Below are positions 1 to 9,616 of a stretch of 37,952 bases of DNA, piece after piece. Where the stretch lies: the NCBI GenBank assembly GCA_009698575.1, contig WLPX01000013.1, positions 1 through 37,952 of the forward strand, given 5' to 3'. The DNA is from Actinomycetota bacterium. GTDB lineage: Bacteria; Actinomycetota; Actinomycetes; S36-B12; UBA5976. Made by a program: the position numbers and the translations under genes. The notes beneath the pieces were generated by a model that was given only the letters and a program-made list of their open reading frames with translations, ran no database searches and was not told where the DNA came from. The stretch's first letter is position 1. Each line of letters begins with the position of its first letter.

Positions 1-168
1 GCAAACTTAGTAATTTTTGATCCCCGTGTCAGCGAAGAAGTAGTGGCACGAAATACTGCAAGTGCAAGTAGAAATACCCCTTACGCAGGACGAACCCTTC
101 CCGGCAAAGTTGTTGCAACGTTCTATCGCGGTAAACCAACTGTGCTGAATGGAGAACTAAACGCATGA
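1..168 (+). CDS. pyrC: Dihydroorotase, C-terminal end (partial)
   Basis: An open frame enters from the left edge and encodes 55 residues before a TGA at 166-168. The residues [20 protein letters not shown], followed by a short '[12 protein letters not shown]' tail, resemble the C-terminus of dihydroorotase: a conserved N-x-P-Y/F-x-G-x-x-L-x-G-x-V segment and a closing beta-strand region. The enzyme cyclises carbamoyl-aspartate to dihydroorotate in UMP synthesis. The stop overlaps the carA start as ATGA, and pyrC lies directly upstream of carA in many actinobacteria, which supports the call. The metal-binding part lies outside the window and could not be checked. Confidence 0.85.
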   Translation, partial: ANLVIFDPRVSEEVVARNTASASRNTPYAGRTLPGKVVATFYRGKPTVLNGELNA

Positions 169-1280
169 CTCGAGCCGTCCTAGTACTTGAAGATGGTCAA
201 GTATTTACCGGTCGTTCATATGGTGCCGATGGCGTTGCATTTGGCGAAGCTGTCTTTTCTACGGGAATGACTGGCTACCAAGAGACAATTACCGACCCTT
301 CATATTGCGGTCAAGTTGTTGTCCAAACCGCCCCGCACATTGGTAACACGGGATGGAATGACGAAGATGACGAGTCACAGCAAATTTGGGTCGCAGGTTA
401 CGTCGTACGTGATCCAGCCCGGCGTCCATCAAATTGGCGTTCAACCACCAGTCTTGATCAAGCACTGAAAACGCAAAATGTAGTTGGAATCAGCGACATC
501 GATACTCGCGCATTAACGCGCCACTTACGCGAGCACGGCGCAATGCGCGTTGGCATTTTTTCTGGCGCAGCTGCGCAGCAAGATGTCGAATCACTAATTA
601 GCAAAGTTCGGGAAGTCCCAGAAATGGCGGGCGCAAGTTTCTCGGACACCGTTTCAACTAAGCAGACTTACGTAGTCCCAGCGGTAGGCACAAAGCGATT
701 CCAAGTTGCTGCCCTTGACTTAGGAATTAAATCAATGACGCCTCACTTAATGGCCCAGCGCGGAATTGAAGTGCATGTTGTGCCATCCAACATCTCAGCT
801 GAAGACTTATTGGCAGCTGGCCCAGATGGCATATTCGTATCTAACGGACCTGGAGATCCGGCTACTGCATCGCACGCTATTTCTTTAGTGCAGGCGACCT
901 TAGATGCCAAGCGGCCATTTTTTGGAATTTGTTTTGGAAACCAAATCTTGGGTCGAGCACTTGGGTTTGGAACTTACAAACTTCGCTATGGCCACCGGGG
1001 GATTAACCAGCCAGTAATGGATCGTACAACTAACAAAGTTGAAATCACCGCGCATAATCATGGCTTCGCTGTTGATGCACCAATCGATCGAGATTCCCAA
1101 ACTCCGTATGGCACCGTGCGAGTCAGCCATGTCTGTCTAAATGACAACGTAGTTGAAGGTTTGGAATGTGTTGATGTCCCAGCTTTTAGTGTGCAGTATC
1201 ACCCCGAAGCTGCGGCCGGTCCGCACGATTCGGCCTACCTGTTTGATCGATTCGTTGAACTGATGGAAGGTAAGCGCTAA
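165..1280 (+). CDS. carA: Carbamoyl-phosphate synthase small subunit
   Basis: This is the glutamine amidotransferase subunit. It releases ammonia from glutamine and channels it to CarB to make carbamoyl phosphate for pyrimidines and arginine. The 371 residues are near the family's usual length. The N-terminal CPSase small domain (about 1-150) begins [19 protein letters not shown]. The class I amidotransferase domain carries the nucleophile Cys256 in [12 protein letters not shown] and the His346/Glu348 pair in [11 protein letters not shown], so the catalytic triad is complete. The ATG is preceded by GGAG at 152-155 and overlaps the pyrC stop (ATGA), suggesting translational coupling. The TAA stop shares a base with the carB start. 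Confidence 0.97.
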   Translation: MTRAVLVLEDGQVFTGRSYGADGVAFGEAVFSTGMTGYQETITDPSYCGQVVVQTAPHIGNTGWNDEDDESQQIWVAGYVVRDPARRPSNWRSTTSLDQALKTQNVVGISDIDTRALTRHLREHGAMRVGIFSGAAAQQDVESLISKVREVPEMAGASFSDTVSTKQTYVVPAVGTKRFQVAALDLGIKSMTPHLMAQRGIEVHVVPSNISAEDLLAAGPDGIFVSNGPGDPATASHAISLVQATLDAKRPFFGICFGNQILGRALGFGTYKLRYGHRGINQPVMDRTTNKVEITAHNHGFAVDAPIDRDSQTPYGTVRVSHVCLNDNVVEGLECVDVPAFSVQYHPEAAAGPHDSAYLFDRFVELMEGKR

Positions 1281-4200
1281 TGCCACGTCGCAGCGACATT
1301 AAATCAGTTATGGTCATTGGCTCTGGCCCAATTGTTATCGGTCAAGCCTGTGAATTCGATTACTCCGGAACCCAAGCCTGCCGCGTGCTAAAAGCTGAAG
1401 GCTTGCGCGTAATTTTGGTCAACAGCAATCCGGCCACGATTATGACGGATCCAGAGTTTGCCGATGCAACTTACATCGAACCAATCACTCCAGAAGTTGT
1501 CGCAACAATTATTGAACGCGAGCGACCCGATGCCTTGCTGCCAACTTTGGGTGGCCAGACTGCGCTTAACACCGCTATCGCACTTTTCAAGAATGGCGTT
1601 TTAGACAAGTACAACGTGGAACTTATTGGCGCTGATGTTGATGCCATTGAGCGCGGCGAGAACCGCGAGATTTTCCGCCAAATTGTTGCTGACATCGGTG
1701 GCCAGAGCGCGAAATCTTTTGTTTGCCACACCATGCAAGATTGCCTTGATGGCGTTAAAGAACTCGGCTATCCAGTTGTAGTGCGACCGTCTTTCACGAT
1801 GGGTGGGGCTGGCTCAGGAATTGCCTACGACGAACCAGACTTACATCGCATCGCAGGCCTAGGTCTGCAAGCAAGTCCAACAACTGAAGTTTTACTCGAA
1901 GAATCAATCATTGGTTGGAAAGAGTTTGAACTAGAACTAATGCGAGACAACAAAGACAATGTTGTAGTTGTTTGCTCTATCGAAAACTTAGATCCCATGG
2001 GTGTGCACACCGGCGATTCAATTACCGTTGCCCCATCCATGACATTGACCGATCGCGAATTTCAAAACCTGCGCGATTTAGGTATTCGAATCATTCGTGC
2101 AGTAGGTGTGGATACCGGTGGCTGCAACATTCAGTTTGCAATCAATCCCGAAGATGGTCGCATCATCGTTATTGAAATGAACCCAAGAGTTTCTCGGTCA
2201 TCAGCACTTGCCAGTAAGGCAACTGGATTCCCAATTGCAAAAATTGCTGCGCGCTTAGCAATTGGCTACACCCTTGATGAGATTCCAAATGACATCACTA
2301 AAGAAACCCCAGCCTCATTTGAGCCAACACTTGACTACGTAGTTGTAAAAATTCCGAGATTTGCTTTTGAAAAATTCCCAGACGCTGATCAAACTTTGAC
2401 GACAACTATGAAATCAGTCGGCGAAGCCATGGCAATTGGCCGTAACTTTACCGAGGCTCTGCACAAGGCATTACGTTCCATTGAGCGCAAAGAAAATCTG
2501 TTTGTCTGGTCGCAGGATCCTAAGTCAATTGAAATTGCAGACTTGCTCACCAAAATGAAAATCCCAACCGATGGTCGACTAAATCAAGTCCAGCTTGCAC
2601 TTTGGGCCGGAGCCAGCGTGGAACAAGTTTTTGAAGCCACGAAAATTGATCCTTGGTTCTTGGATCAAATTGTGCTGTTGTGTGAAATTGCGCGCGAACT
2701 AAAGTCAGCAACTTCCTTAGATCGCCAATCAATTATCGCGGCCAAGCGCCATGGTTTCTCGGATGTACAGATTGGTCTGATTCGTGGAATTTCCGAAGCT
2801 GAAGTTCGCGGGATTCGTCACACTCTTGATGTTCGACCGGTATACAAAACTGTTGATACTTGCGCCGCCGAATTTGCCGCGCTTACTCCGTACTACTACT
2901 CCTCGTACGACCAAGAAACTGAAGTTTTGCCGCGTACTAATCCAGCGGTAATCATTCTGGGATCAGGGCCAAACCGAATCGGCCAAGGAATTGAGTTTGA
3001 TTACTCATGTGTGCACGCATCGCTAACTTTGCGCGAAAAAGGCTTAGACACCATCATGATCAACTGCAATCCAGAAACAGTGTCTACTGACTATGACACT
3101 TCAAGCCGCTTATATTTCGAACCGCTAACCCTTGAAGATGTTTTAGAAGTTATTCATGCCGAGACTTTGGCTGGACCAGTCCTTGGTGTCATTACTCAAC
3201 TCGGTGGTCAGACCCCACTTGGTTTAGCACAAGGCCTAAAGGATGCGGGCGTAACCCTGCTTGGTACAACTCCCGAAGCAATTCACTTAGCTGAAGAGCG
3301 CGGCGCCTTTGGTGAAGTGTTAGAGCGCGCTGGATTACCGTCACCAGAGCACGGCATGGCAACTTCGTTCGAAGATGCCCGCGAGATCGCCGATCGAATT
3401 GGCTACCCAGTTTTGGTTCGACCGTCCTTTGTACTTGGTGGCCGTGGCATGGAGATCGTGTATGACGAAACTATGTTGCACGATTACTTAACGCGAGCTG
3501 CTGAAGTTAAGCCCGAGCATCCAGTACTGGTGGATCGCTTCTTAGATGACGCCATCGAAATTGATGTTGATGCGCTTTATGACGGTACTGAGTTGTACTT
3601 GGGCGGCGTTATGGAGCACATCGAAGAAGCTGGAATTCACTCAGGCGATTCTGCGTGTTCGCTACCGCCTTACACACTTGGCCCGGCTGAGATTGAACGA
3701 ATTCGCGTCTCCACACTTGGCATTGCCAAAGGTGTCGGCGTACTAGGACTTTTGAATGTTCAGTACGCGTTAGCAAATGGAATTCTCTATGTCTTGGAAG
3801 CTAATCCGCGCGCATCACGAACTGTGCCATTTGTATCCAAAGCAACTGGAATTTCCTTAGCTAAGGCAGCTGCGCGAATTGCAGTTGGGGATTCGATCGC
3901 AACACTTCGCAGCGAAGGCTTCTTGCGACCAGTTGGCGATGGTGGCGATGCTCCAGTAGGTAGCGCAGTTAGCGTGAAAGAAGCAGTGCTGCCATTTGGT
4001 CGCTTCATGGGCGTAGACACTGTCCTTGGCCCAGAAATGAAATCAACTGGCGAAGTTATGGGAATTGACGTTGATTTTGGAACGGCATTTGCCAAGTCTC
4101 AACTTGCTGCATATCGCGATGGATTACCAAAAACTGGTTCGGTGTTCGTATCAGTTGCAGATCGTGATAAAGATCAAGCCGTTGAACCGGTGCGCAAATT

Positions 4201-4570
4201 AATCGCAATGGGATTTAAGGTTATGGCCACTTCAGGTACGGCCGAATTCTTAAGTCAGCACGGAATTACTGCAACACTAATTGCCAAGCAACACATCGGT
4301 GCCACCGGCGAGCAAAAAACAACGGTGGAAGCAATCATGGATGGCGATATCGATTTAGTGGTTAACACGCCGTACGGAACCGGCGCTCGACGTGATGGCT
4401 ACGAGATTCGAAAAGCTGCAGTTCTGGCTAACACCGCATCAATCACCACCATTCAAGGTTTCATTGCTGCAGTCGAAGGCATTGCCTCACTGCAAGCTGG
4501 TCCCATGAAAGTTAAATCAATTCAGGAGCACGTAGCTGAATTGAATGTATTACTGGCAGGTGCCTCATGA
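1280..4570 (+). CDS. carB: Carbamoyl-phosphate synthase large subunit
   Basis: The synthetase subunit uses two ATP, bicarbonate and ammonia from CarA to make carbamoyl phosphate. Its 1096 residues fit the family (about 1070-1110). Two homologous ATP-grasp halves are visible: the first opens with [20 protein letters not shown], and the second, near residue 555, with [20 protein letters not shown]. Both contain the GGQTxLxxA and VRPSFxxGG segments. The C-terminal MGS-like allosteric domain (about 950-1096) includes [16 protein letters not shown] and [21 protein letters not shown]. Allosteric effectors cannot be told from sequence. It starts at ATG overlapping the carA stop (TAATG) and ends overlapping pyrK (ATGA), so it is part of one tightly coupled operon. 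Confidence 0.98.
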   Translation: MPRRSDIKSVMVIGSGPIVIGQACEFDYSGTQACRVLKAEGLRVILVNSNPATIMTDPEFADATYIEPITPEVVATIIERERPDALLPTLGGQTALNTAIALFKNGVLDKYNVELIGADVDAIERGENREIFRQIVADIGGQSAKSFVCHTMQDCLDGVKELGYPVVVRPSFTMGGAGSGIAYDEPDLHRIAGLGLQASPTTEVLLEESIIGWKEFELELMRDNKDNVVVVCSIENLDPMGVHTGDSITVAPSMTLTDREFQNLRDLGIRIIRAVGVDTGGCNIQFAINPEDGRIIVIEMNPRVSRSSALASKATGFPIAKIAARLAIGYTLDEIPNDITKETPASFEPTLDYVVVKIPRFAFEKFPDADQTLTTTMKSVGEAMAIGRNFTEALHKALRSIERKENLFVWSQDPKSIEIADLLTKMKIPTDGRLNQVQLALWAGASVEQVFEATKIDPWFLDQIVLLCEIARELKSATSLDRQSIIAAKRHGFSDVQIGLIRGISEAEVRGIRHTLDVRPVYKTVDTCAAEFAALTPYYYSSYDQETEVLPRTNPAVIILGSGPNRIGQGIEFDYSCVHASLTLREKGLDTIMINCNPETVSTDYDTSSRLYFEPLTLEDVLEVIHAETLAGPVLGVITQLGGQTPLGLAQGLKDAGVTLLGTTPEAIHLAEERGAFGEVLERAGLPSPEHGMATSFEDAREIADRIGYPVLVRPSFVLGGRGMEIVYDETMLHDYLTRAAEVKPEHPVLVDRFLDDAIEIDVDALYDGTELYLGGVMEHIEEAGIHSGDSACSLPPYTLGPAEIERIRVSTLGIAKGVGVLGLLNVQYALANGILYVLEANPRASRTVPFVSKATGISLAKAAARIAVGDSIATLRSEGFLRPVGDGGDAPVGSAVSVKEAVLPFGRFMGVDTVLGPEMKSTGEVMGIDVDFGTAFAKSQLAAYRDGLPKTGSVFVSVADRDKDQAVEPVRKLIAMGFKVMATSGTAEFLSQHGITATLIAKQHIGATGEQKTTVEAIMDGDIDLVVNTPYGTGARRDGYEIRKAAVLANTASITTIQGFIAAVEGIASLQAGPMKVKSIQEHVAELNVLLAGAS

Positions 4571-5409
4571 GTGCAAAGCAAATGCAATGCACCATTAAAT
4601 CGATTGCTCCAGTAGGAAATTATTTACACCTAGTTTTGGATGCGCCAGAAATTGGCGAGGTGCAACCAGGTCACTTTGCGGCAGTTGCCGTAGGTGGCAT
4701 CGGTGGGGGAATGCTGCTTCGGCGCGCATTTTCAATTCACAAGTCTGCACCAGGACAGAGCCTAGAGATTATTTTTGCCCCCCACGGTGAAGGCACGCAG
4801 TGGCTAGCCACCCAAAATGCGGGTGACGTCATTGATGTCATCGCGCCACTTGGTCAACCATTTGTATTACCTCGCCAACCAGTTGCTTGCGTGATTGTTG
4901 CTGGTGGTTATGGCGCAGCACCTATGGAGTTATTGGCGCGAGCACTGCGTAGCCGTGGCTGCCGAGTTGATGTTGTCCTTGGCGCTGCCACCGAAGCAAA
5001 ACTCTTTGGCGTACTTGATTTAAAGGGCGTTTCCGATTCAGTAATCGTGACTACCGATGATGGCACTTCTGGGGTGCGCGGTCGAGTAACTGATGTGCTC
5101 CCAAACATCATCAAGCAAAACGGATCACAAGCGGTTTATGCCTGCGGACCGATGCCAATGTTGCACGCTGTCGCCCAAGTAGCGCAAGAAAATGGTGCGT
5201 TCAGTCAATGCGCAGTCGAAGAGTCCATGGCATGTGGCATTGGAGTCTGTATGACTTGTGTCTTACCAGTTGTAGGCGATGACGGTGTTACGCGCATGGT
5301 GCGCTCCTGCGTTGAAGGTCCAGTTTTCCGCGGCGATCGAGTCCGCTGGAATGACGTACACACCATTCCAAGTGATGCCTTTGGCGCGCCACGCCCAGGA
5401 GGTCACTAA
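4567..5409 (+). CDS. pyrK: Dihydroorotate dehydrogenase electron-transfer subunit
   Basis: PyrK passes electrons from the FMN enzyme PyrD to NAD+ through FAD and a 2Fe-2S centre in class 1B dihydroorotate dehydrogenase. The 280 residues show a ferredoxin-reductase FAD domain ([10 protein letters not shown], about 57-66), an NAD-binding domain ([21 protein letters not shown]) and a C-terminal 2Fe-2S motif. The cluster ligands are Cys223, Cys228, Cys231 and Cys248 in [10 protein letters not shown]...RSC, all four present. It overlaps carB by ATGA and its TAA shares a base with the pyrD start. The pair with pyrD indicates NAD-linked rather than quinone-linked dihydroorotate oxidation, unlike the class 2 PyrD of mycobacteria. 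Confidence 0.94.
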   Translation: MSAKQMQCTIKSIAPVGNYLHLVLDAPEIGEVQPGHFAAVAVGGIGGGMLLRRAFSIHKSAPGQSLEIIFAPHGEGTQWLATQNAGDVIDVIAPLGQPFVLPRQPVACVIVAGGYGAAPMELLARALRSRGCRVDVVLGAATEAKLFGVLDLKGVSDSVIVTTDDGTSGVRGRVTDVLPNIIKQNGSQAVYACGPMPMLHAVAQVAQENGAFSQCAVEESMACGIGVCMTCVLPVVGDDGVTRMVRSCVEGPVFRGDRVRWNDVHTIPSDAFGAPRPGGH

Positions 5410-6335
5410 TGAGTCCTGACTTAACGACTTCCCTTGGCTCACTTCAACTAGCTGCGCCAACACTTACGGCATCTGGCTGCGCAGCTGCGGGAAAAGAACT
5501 TGCTCAATTCGGTGATGTCTCAACTCTGGGCGCTGTAGTTACCAAAAGCATCATGATGCAACCGCGTTCGGGTCGGGCAACACCTCGAATGGCTGAAACT
5601 CCAAGTGGCATGCTCAACTCCATTGGGTTACAAGGTCCGGGAATTGAAGTTTTTCTAGAAAAAGATTTAGCTTGGCTGCGCGAAAACAATGTCACCACGA
5701 TTGTTTCAATCGCTGGCAATAACGTTGAAGAGTTTGGCGAACTAGCGCGAATTTTGGCAAAGGTGCCAGGCGTAGATGGATTAGAAGTAAATATTTCTTG
5801 CCCAAATGTGGAATCACGCGGGCAAGTATTTGCCTGCAATCCAGTCTCGGCTGCTCAGGTAATTGAGACTGTGCGATCGGTGTGGCATTCCGATGCGCCA
5901 GTATTGGCCAAACTTTCCCCCGATGTCACAGACATTGTCGAAATTGCGCACAGTGTTGTCGAAGCTGGAGTCGATGGTGTCTCGATGATTAACACTTTGC
6001 TTGGCATGGTCATTGACGTGGATGGCATGAAGCCAATGCTTGGTGGTCGCACCGGTGGCCTTTCTGGCCCAGCAATCCGCCCGGTTGCAGTTCGCGCAAT
6101 TTATCAAGTGCACGCCGCCATTCCACACTTGCCGATTCTTGGGATGGGTGGAATTCGGACCGGTCATGATGCGCTGGAGTTCATCGCGGCTGGCGCAAGT
6201 GCCGTAAGTATCGGAACTGTAGTTTTCGGGGATCCATCCGCGCCATGGCGGATTGAAGCTGAACTAGGCCAAGAGCTCGAATCCCGAGGTTATAACTCAC
6301 TTAGCGAAGTCATTGGCCTCGCGCACCAGAATTAG
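5409..6335 (+). CDS. pyrD: Dihydroorotate dehydrogenase, class 1B catalytic subunit
   Basis: This FMN-binding TIM barrel oxidises dihydroorotate to orotate. The 308 residues match class 1 enzymes. The catalytic base of class 1 enzymes is a cysteine, and Cys131 is seen in VNISCPNVESRGQ; class 2 enzymes have serine there. The N-terminal GAVVTKSIMMQPRSG and the C-terminal phosphate-binding GMGGIRTGHDALEFIAAGAS agree. Immediate coupling with pyrK (shared base in TAATG) identifies the class 1B heterotetramer. It would act in the cytosol. pyrF follows after 11 bases. Confidence 0.96.
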   Translation: MSPDLTTSLGSLQLAAPTLTASGCAAAGKELAQFGDVSTLGAVVTKSIMMQPRSGRATPRMAETPSGMLNSIGLQGPGIEVFLEKDLAWLRENNVTTIVSIAGNNVEEFGELARILAKVPGVDGLEVNISCPNVESRGQVFACNPVSAAQVIETVRSVWHSDAPVLAKLSPDVTDIVEIAHSVVEAGVDGVSMINTLLGMVIDVDGMKPMLGGRTGGLSGPAIRPVAVRAIYQVHAAIPHLPILGMGGIRTGHDALEFIAAGASAVSIGTVVFGDPSAPWRIEAELGQELESRGYNSLSEVIGLAHQN

Positions 6336-6346
6336 AAGGTTGAAAA

Positions 6347-7048
6347 ATGTCTAAAGCCCCAATCGCAGTAGCACTTGATGCACCAGATCTAGCAACTGCG
6401 CGGGAGTGGGCAAGCGCCGTTGCGCCACATGTGCAGGTGGTAAAGGTTGGCCTAGAGGTATTCCTGCGTGATGGGCACGATGCTGTTCATGTTGCCCGCG
6501 AAGCAAGTGGCTGTGACATTTTCTTGGATGTTAAATTGCACGACATTCCTGCCACAGTTGCTGGCGCAGCTCATGCGGTAGCAAAACTAAATCCGAAATA
6601 CTTAACGGTGCACGCTTCTGGTGGCCAAGACATGGTCAAAGCAGCAGTTGAAGCACTCCCAGATACTTACGTCACTGCAGTTACGATTCTGACTTCACTT
6701 TCGCAGGATCAACTTGCTGCTATGGGTTGGAATGGATCGGCACAAGACATCGTGCGACGCCTGGCTGCGCAATCAGTTGCCGCTGGCGCTCGGGCAATCG
6801 TTTGCTCGCCGCAAGAAGTATCAGCAGTTCGAGCCGAAGTCGGTCCAGAGATAGTTTTAATAACTCCAGGCGTACGCCCAGCCGGTTCGGATGCCGGTGA
6901 CCAAAAACGTATCGCGACCCCAGAGCAAGCACTGGCTGATGGCGCGAACTTATTGGTTATTGGTCGCCCGATCACAGCAGCTGCGAATATCGCTGAAGCC
7001 GCCCAAGCCATTGCCAGTAGCATAGGCAAATGGCCGTACCAGTCTTAA
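6347..7048 (+). CDS. pyrF: Orotidine 5'-phosphate decarboxylase
   Basis: The enzyme decarboxylates OMP to UMP, the last de novo step. The 233 residues contain the hallmark FLDVKLHDIPATV, in which Asp61, Lys63 and Asp66 form the DxKxxD catalytic group. Later segments LITPGVRP and ANLLVIGRPITAA bind phosphate. This short E. coli/B. subtilis-like form differs from the longer OMP decarboxylase found at the same place in mycobacteria. A GAAGG ribosome site (6335-6339) precedes the ATG. Its last 19 bases overlap the start of mihF, so the two are probably co-translated. Confidence 0.96.
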   Translation: MSKAPIAVALDAPDLATAREWASAVAPHVQVVKVGLEVFLRDGHDAVHVAREASGCDIFLDVKLHDIPATVAGAAHAVAKLNPKYLTVHASGGQDMVKAAVEALPDTYVTAVTILTSLSQDQLAAMGWNGSAQDIVRRLAAQSVAAGARAIVCSPQEVSAVRAEVGPEIVLITPGVRPAGSDAGDQKRIATPEQALADGANLLVIGRPITAAANIAEAAQAIASSIGKWPYQS

Positions 7049-7353
7049 CAAATGAGCAACGCATCGCAGCGTCTGCCAAGGCTGTTGAAGTTCGCATAAA
7101 GCGTGCGGCATTGCGCCGACAATTGAAAGAATCTCAAATTTCATTTAACGATGTTTTGGCAGTAGCCGAAAGTGATGACATTGTTTCCGGAATGCGCGTA
7201 GTAACAATTTTGGAATCACTTCCCGGTATCGGCAAAGTTAAAGCTGCAACACTTATGGAGACTTGTGAAATTGCATTCTCGCGCCGCATGAAAGGTTTAG
7301 GGACCACACAGGCTCAAAAACTGCGTATCGCATTAAATGGCAGGGCTTCATGA
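7030..7353 (+). CDS. mihF: Actinobacterial integration host factor (mIHF)
   Basis: The 107-residue protein begins [20 protein letters not shown], matching the MAxPxLTxEQR start that marks mIHF/sIHF, the small DNA-bending nucleoid protein of actinobacteria. A helix-two-turn-helix core is suggested by [21 protein letters not shown] (about 63-83), where the GIGKVKA loop is the usual DNA-contact element. The family is unrelated to proteobacterial IHF despite the name. Known homologues aid nucleoid compaction and phage L5 integration. It lies between pyrF and gmk exactly as in Mycobacterium. It starts inside the pyrF 3' end and stops in an ATGA overlap with gmk. Confidence 0.93.
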   Translation: MAVPVLTNEQRIAASAKAVEVRIKRAALRRQLKESQISFNDVLAVAESDDIVSGMRVVTILESLPGIGKVKAATLMETCEIAFSRRMKGLGTTQAQKLRIALNGRAS

Positions 7354-7895
7354 GCGCACATCTTGTTGTGTTATCTGGGCCAAGTGGCGTAGGTAAATCC
7401 TCGGTAATTCGAGAAGCATTAAAAGAATTACCAGAAACCTGGCTGTCAGTTTCAGCAACCACTCGGGCCCCTCGGCCAGGTGAAGTTCATGGCGAAAACT
7501 ATTTTTATGTCAGCCAAGCTGAGTTCGATCAAATGATTGCAGACGGCGAGTTATTGGAATGGGCTGAATTTGCCGGCAACCGTTATGGCACTCCGCGAAA
7601 ATCTGCCGAAGAAAAATTGGCGCAAGGCATTCCAGTTTTGCTGGAAATTGAAGTGCAAGGTGCCCGCCAAGTGCGCGACTCAATGCCTGCAGCCGTTCTG
7701 GTTTTCCTAGAGCCACCAGCATGGGCAGATCTAGAAGCTCGCCTTGCCGGCCGGGGGACTGAGACTGCCACCGAAATTCAACAGCGCCTCGATGTTGCCC
7801 TAAAAGAGTTGGAATCATCGGGTTTCTTTGACCATGTGATCGTAAATGACGACGTTTCGCGCGCGGCTCGCGAGTTGATACAATATCTCAAGTAA
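7350..7895 (+). CDS. gmk: Guanylate kinase
   Basis: Guanylate kinase converts GMP (and dGMP) to GDP using ATP. The 181 residues begin with the P-loop GPSGVGKSS (about residues 9-17). The GMP-binding segment [21 protein letters not shown] and the lid region [21 protein letters not shown] follow. The gene starts in an ATGA overlap with mihF. Its length is slightly short for the family (about 185-207), because the C-terminus ends soon after the conserved VNDD segment; all motifs are present. Confidence 0.96.
   Translation: MSAHLVVLSGPSGVGKSSVIREALKELPETWLSVSATTRAPRPGEVHGENYFYVSQAEFDQMIADGELLEWAEFAGNRYGTPRKSAEEKLAQGIPVLLEIEVQGARQVRDSMPAAVLVFLEPPAWADLEARLAGRGTETATEIQQRLDVALKELESSGFFDHVIVNDDVSRAARELIQYLK
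7879..7884 (+). promoter_or_regulatory. Candidate -10 box for rpoZ
   Basis: TACAAT inside the last codons of gmk fits a sigma-70-type -10. A transcript would start near 7891, leaving a leader of about 42 bases before rpoZ. The -35 (TTTCGC, 7855-7860, 18-base spacer) is weak, so this rests mainly on the -10. Confidence 0.35.
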
Positions 7896-7932
7896 GAGTT
7901 TTCCCAAATCACTGATTTACAAGGAGTCCAAC

Positions 7933-8193
7933 GTGACTGCAGCTGCTCCAGAGGGCATCACCAATCCACCGATCGACGAACTTTTGGCCGTCGCGGACTC
8001 CAAATATGCATTAGTTATCTACGCAGCCAAGCGCGCGCGTCAGATCAATGCTTACTACTCCCAACTAGGTGAAGGCCTACTTGAATATGTTGGCCCACTT
8101 GTTGAGTCCGGCAATCAAGAAAAGCCATTGTCAATCGCACTTCGCGAAATCAACGAAGGCAAATTGACCATCGAACCGGAAACTGCTGCTTAA
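7933..8193 (+). CDS. rpoZ: RNA polymerase omega subunit
   Basis: Omega is the smallest core RNA polymerase subunit and helps fold and recruit beta'. The 86 residues include the conserved block [31 protein letters not shown], split here as NPPIDELL and [14 protein letters not shown], and the C-terminal [15 protein letters not shown]. The start is GTG at 7933, chosen because a strong AAGGAG lies at 7921-7926. gmk-rpoZ-coaBC is a conserved actinobacterial order. A small hairpin follows the stop. Confidence 0.95.
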   Translation: MTAAAPEGITNPPIDELLAVADSKYALVIYAAKRARQINAYYSQLGEGLLEYVGPLVESGNQEKPLSIALREINEGKLTIEPETAA

Positions 8194-8208
8194 GTCGGTT
8201 TTTCCGAC
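8194..8208 (+). other. Small hairpin after rpoZ
   Basis: GTCGG-TTTTT-CCGAC forms a perfect 5-base-pair stem with a T5 loop directly after the rpoZ stop. There is no trailing T run, so it is a poor intrinsic terminator. It could stabilise the rpoZ mRNA 3' end or cause pausing. Confidence 0.35.
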
Positions 8209-8229
8209 CCATAGTTATCGGAACTTTCC

Positions 8230-9459
8230 GTGACTTCCGTAGCACGATCAAAATCACTGAACATAGTCCTTGGTGTCAGCGGCGGCATTGCCGCTTACAA
8301 AGTTGCATCCATACTTCGCTTGCTAACTGAAGCCGGCCACAATGTTCAGGTTGTCCCAACACAAGCTGCCTTAAATTTTGTGGGCTCAGCAACTTGGGAA
8401 GCACTTTCTGGTAATCCGCTTATTTCTGAAGTTTGGGATGATGTCGCTGACGTGCCACACGTTCGCATCGGCCAATCTGCTGACCTTGTTCTAGTTGCGC
8501 CAGCAACTGCAGATTTACTTTCCCGCGCAGCCAATGGCGCCGCCAACGACTTACTTACAAATGTTTTATTAACGGCAACTTGCCCAATCGTTTATGCCCC
8601 TGCAATGCACACCGAGATGTGGCTCAATGCGGCAACTCAAGAAAATGTCGCAACACTGCGATCGCGCGGTTGCATTGTGATTGATCCAGCCGAAGGTCGC
8701 TTAACTGGTGACGACAGTGGACCAGGCAGACTTCCAGATCCTGAAGAAATAGTTTCAGTTGCAATGGGTGTACTAAGCGAACAAGATTTGCTTGGCCTTG
8801 ACATCGTAATCACCGCAGGTGGCACGAGAGAGTTCTTGGATCCAGTTAGATTCTTGGGTAATAGTTCTAGCGGCAAACAAGGTGTTGCCTTGGCAGTAAC
8901 TGCCCGCGACCGCGGCGCCAAAGTTACTTTAATTTGTGCCAACATTTCAGTGCCGCTTCCGGCTGGAGTAACTGTTGTTAGCGCCGTGACTGGCGATGAT
9001 GTGCATGCCGCAGTCATGCAGGCTTCCCAGGCTGCCGATGTAATTGTGATGGCAGCTGCAATTGCTGATTACAAACCAAAAGTTACCCAGAACTCCAAGA
9101 TGAAAAAATCCGATGACGGTTCATCACCAACGATTGAATTAGTTCGAACTGTTGACATTTTGGCTGACTTAGTTTCACACCGTAATACCTCGCACCCAGA
9201 TCAGGTAATTGTTGGTTTCGCCGCCGAAACCGGTGATGATCGCGGCTCGGTCCTGGATCACGGCATCGCAAAATTGCAACGTAAGGGCTGCGACCTTTTG
9301 GTCATTAACGAAGTTGGACCAAACTTGGCATTTGGCACTGACGACAATGAAGTCACGATATTGACCCGCGAACCTGCAACTCAAACCAAAGTTTCCAAGA
9401 CCTCTAAAAACCAGATCGCACAGGCCATTTGGGATGCGGTAAGTGCCATTAGGCACTAG
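8230..9459 (+). CDS. coaBC: Bifunctional phosphopantothenoylcysteine decarboxylase/synthetase
   Basis: CoaBC makes 4'-phosphopantetheine precursors for coenzyme A. It couples cysteine to phosphopantothenate (CoaB) and decarboxylates the product with FMN (CoaC). The 409 residues divide into CoaC (about 1-185; VSGGIAAYK, VAPATADLLSRAANGAANDL, PAMHTEMW) and CoaB (about 186-409; ITAGGTREFLDPVRFLGN, NSSSGKQGVALA, AAAIADYKP, GFAAETGD). PAMHTEMW has His where E. coli Dfp has Asn; I recall this as common in actinobacteria. The start is GTG at 8230, with only a weak GGAA upstream (8220-8223), so start efficiency is uncertain. Confidence 0.95.
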   Translation: MTSVARSKSLNIVLGVSGGIAAYKVASILRLLTEAGHNVQVVPTQAALNFVGSATWEALSGNPLISEVWDDVADVPHVRIGQSADLVLVAPATADLLSRAANGAANDLLTNVLLTATCPIVYAPAMHTEMWLNAATQENVATLRSRGCIVIDPAEGRLTGDDSGPGRLPDPEEIVSVAMGVLSEQDLLGLDIVITAGGTREFLDPVRFLGNSSSGKQGVALAVTARDRGAKVTLICANISVPLPAGVTVVSAVTGDDVHAAVMQASQAADVIVMAAAIADYKPKVTQNSKMKKSDDGSSPTIELVRTVDILADLVSHRNTSHPDQVIVGFAAETGDDRGSVLDHGIAKLQRKGCDLLVINEVGPNLAFGTDDNEVTILTREPATQTKVSKTSKNQIAQAIWDAVSAIRH

Positions 9460-9523
9460 GTCAACCCTGCTTGCAAGGTGATAGCAACAAGTGCAACCAG
9501 TTTGGCGATTGAACCGCCCAACC

Positions 9524-9532
9524 TGCTAAAGT
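9524..9532 (+). promoter_or_regulatory. Candidate extended -10 promoter for metK
   Basis: TGCTAAAGT matches an extended -10 (TGnTAnnnT). It would start a transcript near 9539, just before the structured leader at 9541-9614. No convincing -35 is seen. Confidence 0.4.
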
Positions 9533-9540
9533 TTCTTAAG

Positions 9541-9614
9541 AATTGCGCACTTGATCAGGAGCCCCTAAGTATGCGCGCAGTCACATACTTATTTACTCTC
9601 TAGCAAAGGCAATT
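9541..9614 (+). ncRNA. Candidate structured leader of metK
   Basis: Three nested pairings are visible. AATTGC (9541-9546) pairs with GCAATT (9609-9614), just before the metK ATG. GGAG (9558-9561) pairs with CTCT (9596-9599, one G-U pair). TAAGTATG (9566-9573) pairs with CATACTTA (9584-9591) around a 10-base loop. The outer stem would partly cover the ribosome site AAAGG (9605-9609). This layout suits translational control of S-adenosylmethionine synthetase. It does not match the SAM-I or SAM-IV cores that I know, and assignment as a riboswitch is inference. Confidence 0.4.
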
Positions 9615-9616
9615 AC

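Noticed and set aside
9502..9521. Hairpin TTGGCG/CGCCCAA as a coaBC terminator
   Set aside because: Short stem with a bulge and no T run; evidence is too weak to list.
9471..9530. Fragments resembling a SAM-II riboswitch core (GTGATAGCAA, GCTAAAG) upstream of metK
   Set aside because: The pieces lie mostly upstream of the likely promoter, the pseudoknot stems cannot be drawn, and SAM-II is not expected in this phylum.
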